This document shows positions 54,841 to 63,368 of a stretch of DNA of 64,000 nt, piece after piece. The DNA lies in the NCBI RefSeq assembly GCF_021353265.1, contig NZ_JAJTWU010000001.1:124001-188000 (forward strand), read 5' to 3'. The DNA comes from Pelomonas cellulosilytica. Lineage in GTDB: Bacteria > Pseudomonadota > Gammaproteobacteria > Burkholderiales > Burkholderiaceae_C. Positions within the stretch are counted from its first letter, which is position 1, and each line of letters starts with the position of its first letter. The notes under the pieces are model-generated. The model ran no database searches. It was not told the DNA's origin and was given only the letters and a program-made list of their open reading frames with translations. The position numbers were made by a program, and so were the translations under genes.

Positions 54841-57800
54841 CGTTGCAGCGTGCGCGGCTGCGGCACGGTTTCCAGCGGCACACCACCGCGGACCACGGCC
54901 AGCGGCACGAGACGCACGGCCTCCAGCGCGTTGGCGGGCTGACCATCGGTGGTGACGGCCAGCGTCAGTGTGTTGTCGCCGTTGGGGTTGAGGATGCCCG
55001 GCGGCAGCACGAACAAGCGCTGCGGGCCGACATGGGCGATGAACTGGCCCAGGTTCCAGCCGTTGACGAAGATCAGCGCGCGGTTCTCGACTTCGGAGCG
55101 CGGCTTGCTCGTGTCGCCGAACGCCAGGCCCAGCTGCACGTCATGACCTTGCGGCAGATCGAGCTTGAAGTTCGTGCGCAGCCAGTATGTGCCGGGGGCG
55201 GGCGGGGCGGCGTTGGGCGCAGCAGCGTCCCAGCCGGCCTGTGGCCTGGCCGGATCGACCGGCAGGTACCAGCCCATGCGCTCACCAAACAGGCCGCCGT
55301 TGTTCATCGGGCCGCGCACGAGGTCGGCGATGTCCTCGCCGCCCCTGTTGCCCTGTATCTTCCAGGCGATCGGCGTGGCGAAGCGTTGGCCGCCCTTGGG
55401 CGCGATGGAGGCGGCGATGAGGCCGCGCGCTTCCTTGTGCGCGTCGTCGGCAAAAAGGTCCCAGTTGTGCGATCCGTTGCGCACGACGGCGGCCAGCACA
55501 TGCTCGCCCGGCGACAGGTCTTTCAGCAGCCGCTTGAAGGTGTCGGTCGTCTCGGGGAAGGGCCGGCCAGTGTCGTTCTCCTGCTGGCCGAGGAACTTGC
55601 CGTCCAGCCAGACCTGAATCATGCCGGCGCCGCCACCGCCGAAGAACAGCTCCAGCTGCTGCGGCTTGGCATCCTTCGTCGTGAAGCGGCCGCGGTACCA
55701 GACGTCGCCGTGGTGGAAGCCGTAGTCGCTCATCGACAGCACGGGCTGGCCTTTATCGGGCGCGGTGTAGACGTTGGCGGCCGACGCGGCGGCGTCCGTC
55801 TTGCGCCACGCGCTGTCGTCGAAGGCCGGGTCGGCTTCGAGCGAGTCGAAGCGGCGCGTCCACGCCAGCTGCGTCAGGTCGGGCAGTTTGATGGCATCCG
55901 GGCCGGGCAGGGCGGTGCGGGTGGCGAGACTGAAGTCCTGCGCGTTCGTCGCGATGGGCTGCCCGTCGAAGGCGAGGGCGGTGATGCCGTCGGGCACCCA
56001 GGCGCGCAGCGCGCTCGGCGCGGTCGTGTCGCCGGTCAACTTGAGCGTCTTGCCGTCGATGACCGCCGTGCGGACGAGGCCCGGGCTGCGCACCAGAACG
56101 GCCTGGTCACTCGACTTCAGGCGCCAGAACTCCTGGCCCGTCCTTTCGTCGGCGATCAGCAGCAACAAGGGCGAACGGCCGCCGCCGCTGACGAAGATTT
56201 CGATGAGGCCGGTGTGCGCGTAGTTCAGCCGCAGGTCGCCGCTCTTCGCGTTCCAGTTCACCTGCGCCTGGCCGCGCAGCAGTTTGACGGTCGGTTTCGC
56301 TGTGTAGCGCAGCACGGTTTCGCCGTCGTCGCCGTTGCGGCCGTAGAACAGCGCAACGTCGCGCGGGCCCTGCTGCAGCTGGGCCTGCAGCTCGCTGGTG
56401 CTGTAGACGAGGTGATGCCGTTCCAGCGCGTAGCTGGCCAGCAGCAGCTTGGCGTCTTGACCGGTCAACGTCAGCTTGCCGGCCTGCGGCACGGCATAGC
56501 TGCCGTCGGTCGTCTGCAGCTTGAACGAGAACGCTTCGGTGCCGGTCAACTGGTTGTGCTGGGCGAGCAGTACATGGCTGCCAAGCGTCTTGTTGACGTT
56601 GTGATAGAGCCTGACCTTGGCGTTGCCGCTCTCCAGCGGCTCACCCTTGTCCATCTGCGCCAGCACGGGCGTGGCCGCCTGCACGAAGCCACCCAGCTGC
56701 TTGAGCACCAGCGCCTTGTCGCGCATGACGCGGGCCTCGCTGATCGGCGCGCCGTAGTCGTAGCTCGTGTAGACGATGGGCCCCGGCTGCCAGCCCCAGC
56801 TGGTGCCGCCGAAGGCCATGTAGATGCTGTGGATGGTCAGTGCGTTGATAAGGCTGCTGCCGTAAAACACGCGCTCATAGCCGCCGCCCTGGCGCTGGGC
56901 CGTGCACTCGTAGGTGCCGTTGCTGCCCCAGTAGTCGAACCAGCCCGCGCCGATCTCGGCGACGAAGCCTGGCGTGTTGGGCGAGGCCAGCGAGCCGACC
57001 TTGGGATAATTCTTGCCGTAGATGCCCCAGTCCGGCGCTGGTGCGGGCGTGCCAGGTTGGGCGTCCACGCCGCAGACGCCGCCGGGGTAGCCGTCGAAGG
57101 CGTAGAGGTCGGTCGGGCCGGGGTTGGCGAACGGCGCGGTGGAGTTCTTTGGCGTCCAGTCCGGCAGCCGCGACGCGGCATTGTGGAACAGCGGCACGGT
57201 GATGCCGTCGGCGCGCGCCTTGTCCGCCAGATGCTGCATGTGGCGGATGTTCTTGGGCTGCACGGAGAACAGCTCGTTCTCGATCTGGTAGGCGATGACG
57301 TTGCCGCCGCCGTTGGTGATCTGATGCCGCGCCAGGATGGCGTTGATCTGCGACATCCACTCGTCGGCGGCGTTCTGGTACTCGGCCGCGTCGGTGCGCG
57401 CCTCGGCGCGCTGGCGCAGCAACCAGCCGGGGTAGCCGCCGGCCGTCAGCTCTGCGTTCACGTATGGGCCCATGCGGGCGATGACGTAGAGGCCTTCTTC
57501 CTCGGCCATCTGGATGGCGCGCTCGATGTTGCGCACGCCGGTGAAGTCGTAGTGCCCCGGCTTGGCCGAGTGGTAGCCCCAGCTGAAGTAGAACGAAACG
57601 GCGTTCAGGCCCGAGGCCTTCATCTTCTGCAGCACGTCACGCCACAGGCTGGGCGAGGGCAGGCGGAAGGGGTGGATCTCGCCGGCGAAGATCATCTCGC
57701 GCTTGCCGTCGATGATCAGCGAATGGCGGTCCCAGGCGATGGCCTTGGGTTTGGCCTTCGGCGCCGTCGCTCGTTCCAGTTGCGCGGTGTCTTCGGAGAT

Positions 57801-58748
57801 GACGGTGAAGTGCCGCACCGTGCCCGACACGCCGCCCAGCTCCCTCTTCGGCGTCCACGTCTGTAGTCCGTCGAAGCTGTCGGAATACCAGTAGCGCTTG
57901 GTCGTGTAGTCGTCAAAGTAGATGCGCCAACCGGGCTTGCCATCCGCGTCCTTGATGGGCACCAGCGCCTGGCCCTCCGACGGGCCACCCCAGCCGGCCC
58001 AGTCGCCGGTCTTCTGCAGCGTCCACGGGCCGTCCAGCGTTGGTGCGGTGGCCATCTCGATGAACTTGGTGGTCTCGTTCTTCGCGAATGCGACGTAGCG
58101 GCCTTCGTCGGGGATGACGAAGGTGTCGATGTAGTTGCGTTCCAGCCCCTGCATGGGCACCGGGTCGCCGAAGGTCGCAAGGCCGGCGTCCAGCGCCTTG
58201 ACTGAGTAGGCCGCGAACGGGCCCTTGGTGCCGGCCTTGGACAGGCTCACGACCAGCTTCAGGCTCCCGTCGTTGTCGCGGAACCATTCCGGCGCCCACA
58301 CGTTCGTCACGCCGGGCAGCTTGACCGGCACGTCGGCCACGTGAGTCCAGTTCTTCAGATCAGCGGACTTGGCGATGCCGAAGGTCGAGCCGTTCCAGTT
58401 GGTCGTGTAGGCGACGTAGTAGAGGCCATCGGCGGCGCGGACGATAGATGGGTCGCGCAGCAGTTCCTTGGCCGGCGTGTAGACCTCTGAGCCCAGTGAC
58501 GTGAAATTGATGCCGTCGGTGGACGAGAACAGGCTCAGCGTGTTCTGCGACGTGGCCATGAAGGCCGACATCAGGAAGGTGCGCTCGCTCTTCTTCACCT
58601 GCAGCTGCGTGCTGGTCTGGGCGCTGACGGCCGTGGGCGCTTGCTGGCCCGGCAGGTCTTGCGCGTGAACTGCGGCACACAGCAACAGCGAAGCCAGCGA
58701 GACCAGCCGGAGGGCGGAGCGGGGCGACGAGGCAAAGGCAGCTGGCAT
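54837..58748 (-). CDS. Exported fusion of a GH43-like propeller and a GH35 beta-galactosidase
   Basis: 1303 residues in one unbroken frame. Signal peptide to about VHAQ (residue 30). Domain 1 (about 50-325) is a GH43-type propeller: LLRDPSIVRAADGLYYVAYT (Asp99), VWAPEWFRDNDGSLKLVV and GPSEGQALVPIKD (Glu258). Domain 2 (about 338-1000) is GH35: FAGEIHPFRLPSPSLWRDVL, YVIARMGPYVNAE, acid/base Glu492 in YQIENELF, nucleophile Glu598 in VAEIGAGWFDYWG. C-terminal jelly-rolls (about 1000-1290; WYRGRFTTKD, GTYWLRTNFKLD, FVNGWNLGQFIAHVGPQRLFVLP). It likely removes arabinan and galactan side chains. Such a fusion is not one I recognise from the families. Confidence 0.9.
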   Translation of the reverse strand: MPAAFASSPRSALRLVSLASLLLCAAVHAQDLPGQQAPTAVSAQTSTQLQVKKSERTFLMSAFMATSQNTLSLFSSTDGINFTSLGSEVYTPAKELLRDPSIVRAADGLYYVAYTTNWNGSTFGIAKSADLKNWTHVADVPVKLPGVTNVWAPEWFRDNDGSLKLVVSLSKAGTKGPFAAYSVKALDAGLATFGDPVPMQGLERNYIDTFVIPDEGRYVAFAKNETTKFIEMATAPTLDGPWTLQKTGDWAGWGGPSEGQALVPIKDADGKPGWRIYFDDYTTKRYWYSDSFDGLQTWTPKRELGGVSGTVRHFTVISEDTAQLERATAPKAKPKAIAWDRHSLIIDGKREMIFAGEIHPFRLPSPSLWRDVLQKMKASGLNAVSFYFSWGYHSAKPGHYDFTGVRNIERAIQMAEEEGLYVIARMGPYVNAELTAGGYPGWLLRQRAEARTDAAEYQNAADEWMSQINAILARHQITNGGGNVIAYQIENELFSVQPKNIRHMQHLADKARADGITVPLFHNAASRLPDWTPKNSTAPFANPGPTDLYAFDGYPGGVCGVDAQPGTPAPAPDWGIYGKNYPKVGSLASPNTPGFVAEIGAGWFDYWGSNGTYECTAQRQGGGYERVFYGSSLINALTIHSIYMAFGGTSWGWQPGPIVYTSYDYGAPISEARVMRDKALVLKQLGGFVQAATPVLAQMDKGEPLESGNAKVRLYHNVNKTLGSHVLLAQHNQLTGTEAFSFKLQTTDGSYAVPQAGKLTLTGQDAKLLLASYALERHHLVYSTSELQAQLQQGPRDVALFYGRNGDDGETVLRYTAKPTVKLLRGQAQVNWNAKSGDLRLNYAHTGLIEIFVSGGGRSPLLLLIADERTGQEFWRLKSSDQAVLVRSPGLVRTAVIDGKTLKLTGDTTAPSALRAWVPDGITALAFDGQPIATNAQDFSLATRTALPGPDAIKLPDLTQLAWTRRFDSLEADPAFDDSAWRKTDAAASAANVYTAPDKGQPVLSMSDYGFHHGDVWYRGRFTTKDAKPQQLELFFGGGGAGMIQVWLDGKFLGQQENDTGRPFPETTDTFKRLLKDLSPGEHVLAAVVRNGSHNWDLFADDAHKEARGLIAASIAPKGGQRFATPIAWKIQGNRGGEDIADLVRGPMNNGGLFGERMGWYLPVDPARPQAGWDAAAPNAAPPAPGTYWLRTNFKLDLPQGHDVQLGLAFGDTSKPRSEVENRALIFVNGWNLGQFIAHVGPQRLFVLPPGILNPNGDNTLTLAVTTDGQPANALEAVRLVPLAVVRGGVPLETVPQPRTLQR

Positions 58749-58807
58749 GTGCGGATCGGGATGCAGGGGGCCATGTTCAGTGTCACCCGGTTCCCGGCGG
58801 CCAAAAA

Positions 58808-58821
58808 ATCAAGCGCTTGCG
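58808..58821 (-). promoter_or_regulatory. Locus palindrome before the GH43-GH35 gene
   Basis: CAAGCGCTTG (58810-58819) is a perfect 10-bp palindrome; the 14-mer on the minus strand, CGCAAGCGCTTGAT, matches the site at 22933-22946 at 11 of 14 bases. It is 60 bp upstream of the ATG. The central CpG palindrome is typical of LacI-family operators. Confidence 0.55.
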
Positions 58822-58908
58822 AGAAAGCCGCATCACGGTGCCGTTCGGATGACGGCCTGGAAGGGCCGCCGGACACTGCCGTGCGAGAGCCGGCGAAAAT
58901 GGCGCTCT

Positions 58909-60102
58909 ATGTTCAGTTTCTTCAAGAAGGCGCCGCCGCCCGCACCCGCCGACGACGCGCCCACCCTGTTGCCCGAAGGCTGGGTCACGAAGCCGGCCAG
59001 CCGGCCCGCTCCTGAGCCTGCGCCGCTGCCTGCCGCAACGTCGTCACCCGCGCCGGTGGCAGCTCCCGCGCCAACGCCTGCGCCTGCCACGCCGCCCCCC
59101 CGGCCGGTGCTTGTTGCCGCACCGGCGCCGGTCGCAAGCCCGGCGCCCACCCCCGCACCGACGCCCACGCCCGCGCCGACGCCGGCCCCCATCGCGCCGC
59201 CGCCGCGGCAGAGCTGGATGGAGCGTCTGCGCGCCGGCCTGCGCAAGACAGGCAGCAGCATCGCCAACGTCTTCGCCGGCACGCAGATCGACGAACAGCT
59301 CTATGAGGAGCTGGAGGAGGCGCTGCTGCTGGCCGACACCGGCGTCAAGGCCACGCAGTTCCTGCTCGAGGACCTGAGGCGCCGCGTCAAGGAAGCGCGT
59401 GCCACGGACCCGCAGACCGTGCGCGGCCTGCTCGTGGACGCGCTTGCGGAGCTGCTCGCGCCGCTGGAGAAGGGCCTCGAAGTGGGGCGCTTCACGCCCA
59501 CCATCATGATGGTCGTCGGCGTCAACGGCGCCGGCAAGACGACCAGCATCGGCAAGCTGACCCGCCATCTCGCCGAAGCCAACCAGCGCGTGCTGCTGGC
59601 CGCCGCCGACACGTTCCGTGCCGCGGCGCGGGAGCAACTGGGCGTGTGGGCCGACCGCGCCCAGGTGGAGATCATCAGCCAGGAGGGCGGCGACCCGGCG
59701 GCCGTGTCGTTCGATGCGGTCAATGCCGGTCGAGCCCGCGGGGCCGATGTCGTCATCGCCGACACGGCCGGTCGGCTGCCGACCCAGCTCCACCTGATGG
59801 AGGAGCTGAAGAAGATCAAGCGTGTCGTCACCAAGGCTCAGGCCGACGCGCCGCACGAGGTGCTGCTGGTGGTGGACGGCAACACCGGGCAGAACGCGTT
59901 GAGCCAGGTGAAGGCCTTCGACGAGGCGCTGGGCCTGACGGGCCTCATCGTCACCAAGCTGGACGGCACGGCCAAGGGCGGCGTGTTGGCGGCCATCGCG
60001 CGCGAGCGGCCGGTGCCGGTGTACTTCATCGGCGTGGGCGAGAAGCTCGAAGACCTGGAGACCTTCAGCGCCCGCGAGTTCGCCCGGGCGCTGCTGGAAT
60101 AG
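58909..60102 (+). CDS. ftsY: Signal recognition particle receptor FtsY
   Basis: SRP receptor GTPase that docks ribosome-SRP complexes at the inner membrane. ATG at 58909 (MFSFFKKAPPPAPADDAP) gives 397 residues. The A region is replaced by a Pro/Ala-rich stretch (about 28-100, many PAP repeats) instead of the long acidic domain of E. coli. The NG domain has GVNGAGKTTSIGKL, AADTFRAAAREQL, DTAGRLPTQ, TKLDGTAKGG. Upstream in-frame sequence is antisense to nothing and is not FtsY-like, so the short start is used. Confidence 0.95.
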   Translation: MFSFFKKAPPPAPADDAPTLLPEGWVTKPASRPAPEPAPLPAATSSPAPVAAPAPTPAPATPPPRPVLVAAPAPVASPAPTPAPTPTPAPTPAPIAPPPRQSWMERLRAGLRKTGSSIANVFAGTQIDEQLYEELEEALLLADTGVKATQFLLEDLRRRVKEARATDPQTVRGLLVDALAELLAPLEKGLEVGRFTPTIMMVVGVNGAGKTTSIGKLTRHLAEANQRVLLAAADTFRAAAREQLGVWADRAQVEIISQEGGDPAAVSFDAVNAGRARGADVVIADTAGRLPTQLHLMEELKKIKRVVTKAQADAPHEVLLVVDGNTGQNALSQVKAFDEALGLTGLIVTKLDGTAKGGVLAAIARERPVPVYFIGVGEKLEDLETFSAREFARALLE

Positions 60103-60128
60103 GGCGGCCGGACGGCGGCCGCCGTTGC

Positions 60129-60671
60129 TCAGTGCTCCGCGTGCGGCGTGTCGGCGTAGTAGCCGTCGGCTCGCGGCGCGGCGCGGTGGAAGAGATTGCG
60201 GCGCATCGTCTCGTCGTCATCGCCCTGCCAGCCGCGTTCCCATAGCTCCACGGGCAGGCCCGTGGCTTCCAGCACGCGCAGCAGGCGTTCGCGCCGGCGC
60301 AGCTGCCGCACCTGATCCTCGGCGACGGGCATCAGCACGACGGCGCAGACATAGCCGTGTTCGTCGCACAGCGCGAAGTCGGCCGTCAGCAGGCCGGTGC
60401 GCGACAGCCATTCACGGTAGGAGTTCTTGCGTGGCACGCGCACCAGCTTGTGCAGCGGCACGTGCGACAGCAGGAAGCCCTTCGGATGCTGCAGCGCCAG
60501 CGCCTTCGTCAGGCATTTGTGGGCGTGGCGTTCTGCGCTGGACAGGACCCGTGACGGCGTCGGCGGCCAGCGCAACACCGTGTCCGCGGGCGCAAGATCG
60601 GGCTCGTCGTGAGGGTGCTTGAGGCGATCGAGCCAGGCGCCGACTGTGCGGGGGAGATGGAGATTCAGCAT
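60129..60671 (-). CDS. DUF2726-family protein
   Basis: Chosen ATG at 60671 (MLNLHLPRTVGAWLDRL) gives 180 residues; a start at 60716 would add 15. The core (VLSSAERHAHKCLTKAL, LLSHVPLHKLVRVPRKNS, TADFALCDEHGYVCAVVLM, VLEATGLPVELWE) is the DUF2726 pattern, a restriction-endonuclease-like fold often found alone or attached to helicases and topoisomerase zinc fingers. No clear role is known. It lies tail to tail with ftsY. Confidence 0.75.
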   Translation of the reverse strand: MLNLHLPRTVGAWLDRLKHPHDEPDLAPADTVLRWPPTPSRVLSSAERHAHKCLTKALALQHPKGFLLSHVPLHKLVRVPRKNSYREWLSRTGLLTADFALCDEHGYVCAVVLMPVAEDQVRQLRRRERLLRVLEATGLPVELWERGWQGDDDETMRRNLFHRAAPRADGYYADTPHAEH

Positions 60672-60824
60672 GGCCGCGAGGCTACCGGTGAGCTTGGTGC
60701 TTGACCATGTGCGCACCTCCCTTTAACTGGGGAGGAGATGTGAGGACATGTGACGGCGCTGTCGCGAGACTGTCCCTGCTGTTCGCGCCACGAGAAGCTG
60801 GCGTTCTCGCCCTGAGGACAACCC
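60672..60824. other. Intergenic region between DUF2726 gene and ffh
   Basis: Contains one inverted repeat (CCTCCC-TTTAACT-GGGGAGG, near 60717-60735) that could be part of the ffh end or DUF2726 leader; no U-run, so not called a terminator. Confidence 0.3.
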
Positions 60825-62210
60825 TTAGCCCATCAGGCCGCCGAGGCCTTTCATGCCGCCCATGCGCTTCATCATCTTCATGAGGCCGCCGCCCTTCATC
60901 TTCTTCATCATCTGCTGCATCTGGTCGAACTGGTTCAGCAGGCGGTTGACGTCCTGGATCTGCACGCCGGCGCCCTGAGCGATGCGCTTCTTGCGCGAGG
61001 CCTTGCTCTTGCCGTCCATCAGCAGCGCGGGGTGGGTGCGCTCCTTGGCGGTCATTGCGCGCAGGATGCCTTCCATGCGCTTCATGTCACGCTCGGCGCG
61101 GTCCATGTCGGCCTGGCCGGGCTGCTTGCCGCCCATCATGTTCTGCGGCAGCTTGTCCATCAGGCCGCCGAGGCCGCCCATCTTCTTCATCTGCGCGATC
61201 TGCTGCAGGAAGTCGTTCAGGTCGAAGCCGCTGCCGCTCTTGAGCTTCTCGGCCATAGCCTGGGCCGAGGCCAGGTCCACGCTCTGCGTGACCTGTTCGA
61301 CCAGGGCCACGATGTCGCCCATGCCCAGCACGCGGCCGGCATGGCGGTCGGCGTCGAACACCTCCAGGCCGTCGATCTTCTCGGAGACGCCCGCGAACTT
61401 GATTGGCGCGCCGGTGATCTGGCGCACCGACAGCGCCGCGCCGCCGCGCGAGTCGCCGTCCAACTTGGTCAGGATGACACCGGTCAGCGGCAGCGCCTCC
61501 TTGAAGGCCTTGGCCGTGTTGATCGCGTCCTGGCCCTGCATCGCGTCGACGACGAACAGCGTCTCGACCGGGTTCAGCACCGCGTGCAGTTCCTTGATCT
61601 CGGCCATCAACGCTTCGTCGATGGCCAGGCGGCCGGCCGTGTCGACCAGCAGCACGTCGAAGTAGTGGCGCTTGGCATGGTCAAGCGCGGCCAGCGCGAT
61701 GTCGCGCGGCTTCTGGTCCGGCTCGGACGGGAACCATTCCCCGCCAGCCTGCTTCGTCACCGTCTTCAGCTGCTCGATGGCGGCGGGGCGGTAGACGTCG
61801 GCGGAGACCGTCAGCACCTTCTTCTTGCGCTTGTCTATCAGGTGCTTGGTGAGCTTGGCGGTCGTCGTCGTCTTGCCGGCACCCTGCAGGCCGGCCATGA
61901 GGATGACGGCGGGCGGCTGCGCGGCCAGGTTGATGTCGGCCACGCCCTCGCCCATCGTCGCGGCGAGTTCCTTGTGCACGACGGAGACCAGCACCTGACC
62001 CGGGTTCAGCGAGCCGACAACCTCCTGGCCCAGCGCCTTCTCCTTCACGCGGGCGATGAAGTCGCGCACCACGGGCAGCGCCACGTCGGCCTCCAGCAGC
62101 GCCATGCGCACTTCGCGCAACATGTCCTGGACGTTGGTCTCGGTGATGCGGGCCTGGCCGCGCATCGTCTTGACAAGGCGACTCAGGCGGTCGGTGAGGG
62201 TGGATGCCAT
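60825..62210 (-). CDS. ffh: Signal recognition particle protein Ffh
   Basis: SRP54 GTPase binding 4.5S RNA and signal peptides. ATG at 62210 (MASTLTDRLSRLVKTMRGQ) gives 461 residues; the frame upstream is not Ffh-like. NG domain with GLQGAGKTTTTAKL, SADVYRPAAIEQL, DTAGRLAIDE and TKLDGDSRGGA; the Met-rich M domain at the end (MKKMKGGGLMKMMKRMGG) is complete. Divergent from the cytochrome-assembly-like gene, a conserved arrangement. Confidence 0.97.
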   Translation of the reverse strand: MASTLTDRLSRLVKTMRGQARITETNVQDMLREVRMALLEADVALPVVRDFIARVKEKALGQEVVGSLNPGQVLVSVVHKELAATMGEGVADINLAAQPPAVILMAGLQGAGKTTTTAKLTKHLIDKRKKKVLTVSADVYRPAAIEQLKTVTKQAGGEWFPSEPDQKPRDIALAALDHAKRHYFDVLLVDTAGRLAIDEALMAEIKELHAVLNPVETLFVVDAMQGQDAINTAKAFKEALPLTGVILTKLDGDSRGGAALSVRQITGAPIKFAGVSEKIDGLEVFDADRHAGRVLGMGDIVALVEQVTQSVDLASAQAMAEKLKSGSGFDLNDFLQQIAQMKKMGGLGGLMDKLPQNMMGGKQPGQADMDRAERDMKRMEGILRAMTAKERTHPALLMDGKSKASRKKRIAQGAGVQIQDVNRLLNQFDQMQQMMKKMKGGGLMKMMKRMGGMKGLGGLMG

Positions 62211-62268
62211 GGTGGGGAGGGGTCTGGCGTCGGCAGAACGGCGACGGGCCAAAAGTACACTGCGACCC

Positions 62269-63129
62269 ATGAGTTTATCGCCCGCCCTCCTGGGGGAAGC
62301 CGCCCCGGCCCAGGCCTTCGGGCCCACCATCGCGCTGGCCATCGCCAGCGGCCTGGCCCTGCTGGGCTATGTCTGGGTCGGCCTGCTGCGGGCCGGCAAT
62401 GCCGATCTGGCCTCGCGCCCGCCTTTGCGTTCGGTGCCGCCGATGGCGCTGGCCTGGACGGCGCAGTTCGTCGCGCTGTTCATCGACATCTCGGGCTACG
62501 GCCTGGCCACGCCCGGTGCGCGCTTCGGTTTCGCGCCTGCGCTGTCGATGACGACCTGGCTGGTGCTGACGGTCTATCTGGTCGAAAGCCGCTTCCTGCC
62601 GCTACACAGCGTGCGCCGCGTGCTGGCCTGGCTGGCGGCGGTGGCCGTGCTGCTGGCCTGGAGCTTCCCGGGCGAGAGCCGTCCCACGGCGGCGTCGCCC
62701 TGGGCGCCGCTGCACTGGGTGCTGGGCCTCGCGTCCTACGGGCTGTTTGGCGTGGCCGTGCTGCATGCGGCGCTGATGAACCGCGCCGAGGCGCGGCTGC
62801 GCCACAAGCAGCCGGGGGCCGGGGGCATGCCGCTGCTGCAGCTTGAGCGGTTGACGTTCCAGTTTGTCGCAGCCGGCGTGGGCGTGCTGTCGCTCGCGAT
62901 CCTTCTGGGCTGGTGGTTCACGCCTAGCTGGAAGTGGGATCACAAGAACCTGCTGGCCGTGCTCGGCTGGCTCGTGCTGACCGGACTGCTTGTGGGGCGG
63001 CGCATCTACGGCTGGCGCGGCCGGCGGGCGACGCGCTGGCTGTACGCCGGAGCCGGTCTGCTGTTGCTGTCGTATGCCGGCTCGCGTTTCGTGCTGGAAG
63101 TCATCCTGCAGCGGGGAGCCGGCGCATGA
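62269..63129 (+). CDS. CcsA/YpjD-like inner-membrane protein (cytochrome c assembly family)
   Basis: ATG at 62269 gives 286 residues with about eight hydrophobic helices. The WD-like tryptophan-rich segment near the end (LGWWFTPSWKWDHKNLLAVLGWLVLTGLLVG) is the haem-handling signature of the CcmC/CcsA/HemX superfamily. E. coli YpjD is the nearest type; its role is not clear. ffh-ypjD adjacency is common. Its stop overlaps the next gene by ATGA. Confidence 0.85.
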   Translation: MSLSPALLGEAAPAQAFGPTIALAIASGLALLGYVWVGLLRAGNADLASRPPLRSVPPMALAWTAQFVALFIDISGYGLATPGARFGFAPALSMTTWLVLTVYLVESRFLPLHSVRRVLAWLAAVAVLLAWSFPGESRPTAASPWAPLHWVLGLASYGLFGVAVLHAALMNRAEARLRHKQPGAGGMPLLQLERLTFQFVAAGVGVLSLAILLGWWFTPSWKWDHKNLLAVLGWLVLTGLLVGRRIYGWRGRRATRWLYAGAGLLLLSYAGSRFVLEVILQRGAGA

Positions 63130-63368
63130 AGTATTTGTTGTTGCTGGGTTTGCTGGCGTTGCTGTTCTTCATGCTCGGCGCCAGGCGCGGCCGGCCGCAT
63201 GAACCTGAGGCCCGCACGCCGGCGCCGCCACCTTCACCCAAGGCGATGCTGCGCTGTGCCGAGTGCGGCATGCACCTACCGGCCGACGAGGCGCTGCCGG
63301 GCCGGGGTGGCGCCTTCTGCAGCGCGGCGCACCGGGCCAGCTTCGAGGCCCGGCAGGGCTCGGCTTGA
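63126..63368 (+). CDS. PP0621-family small membrane protein
   Basis: 80 residues: one N-terminal membrane helix (MKYLLLLGLLALLFFML), a Pro-rich linker, and a metal-binding-like end (LRCAECGMHLPADEAL...FCSAAHRASF) with Cys-x2-Cys and Cys-x3-His. Members regularly sit between the YpjD-like gene and pilS. Function unknown. Overlaps the gene on each side by 4 bp. Confidence 0.85.
   Translation: MKYLLLLGLLALLFFMLGARRGRPHEPEARTPAPPPSPKAMLRCAECGMHLPADEALPGRGGAFCSAAHRASFEARQGSA

Noticed and set aside
54843-57866. A 1007-residue open frame on the plus strand
   Set aside because: Antisense shadow of the GH43-GH35 fusion; no recognisable domain.
21204-58821. The whole RG-I locus as an island integrated at tRNA-Met
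   Set aside because: Integration would place the island on the tRNA 3' side (below 21127). The locus lies on the 5' side, no integrase is present in it, and its codon use and GC content look like those of the core genes.
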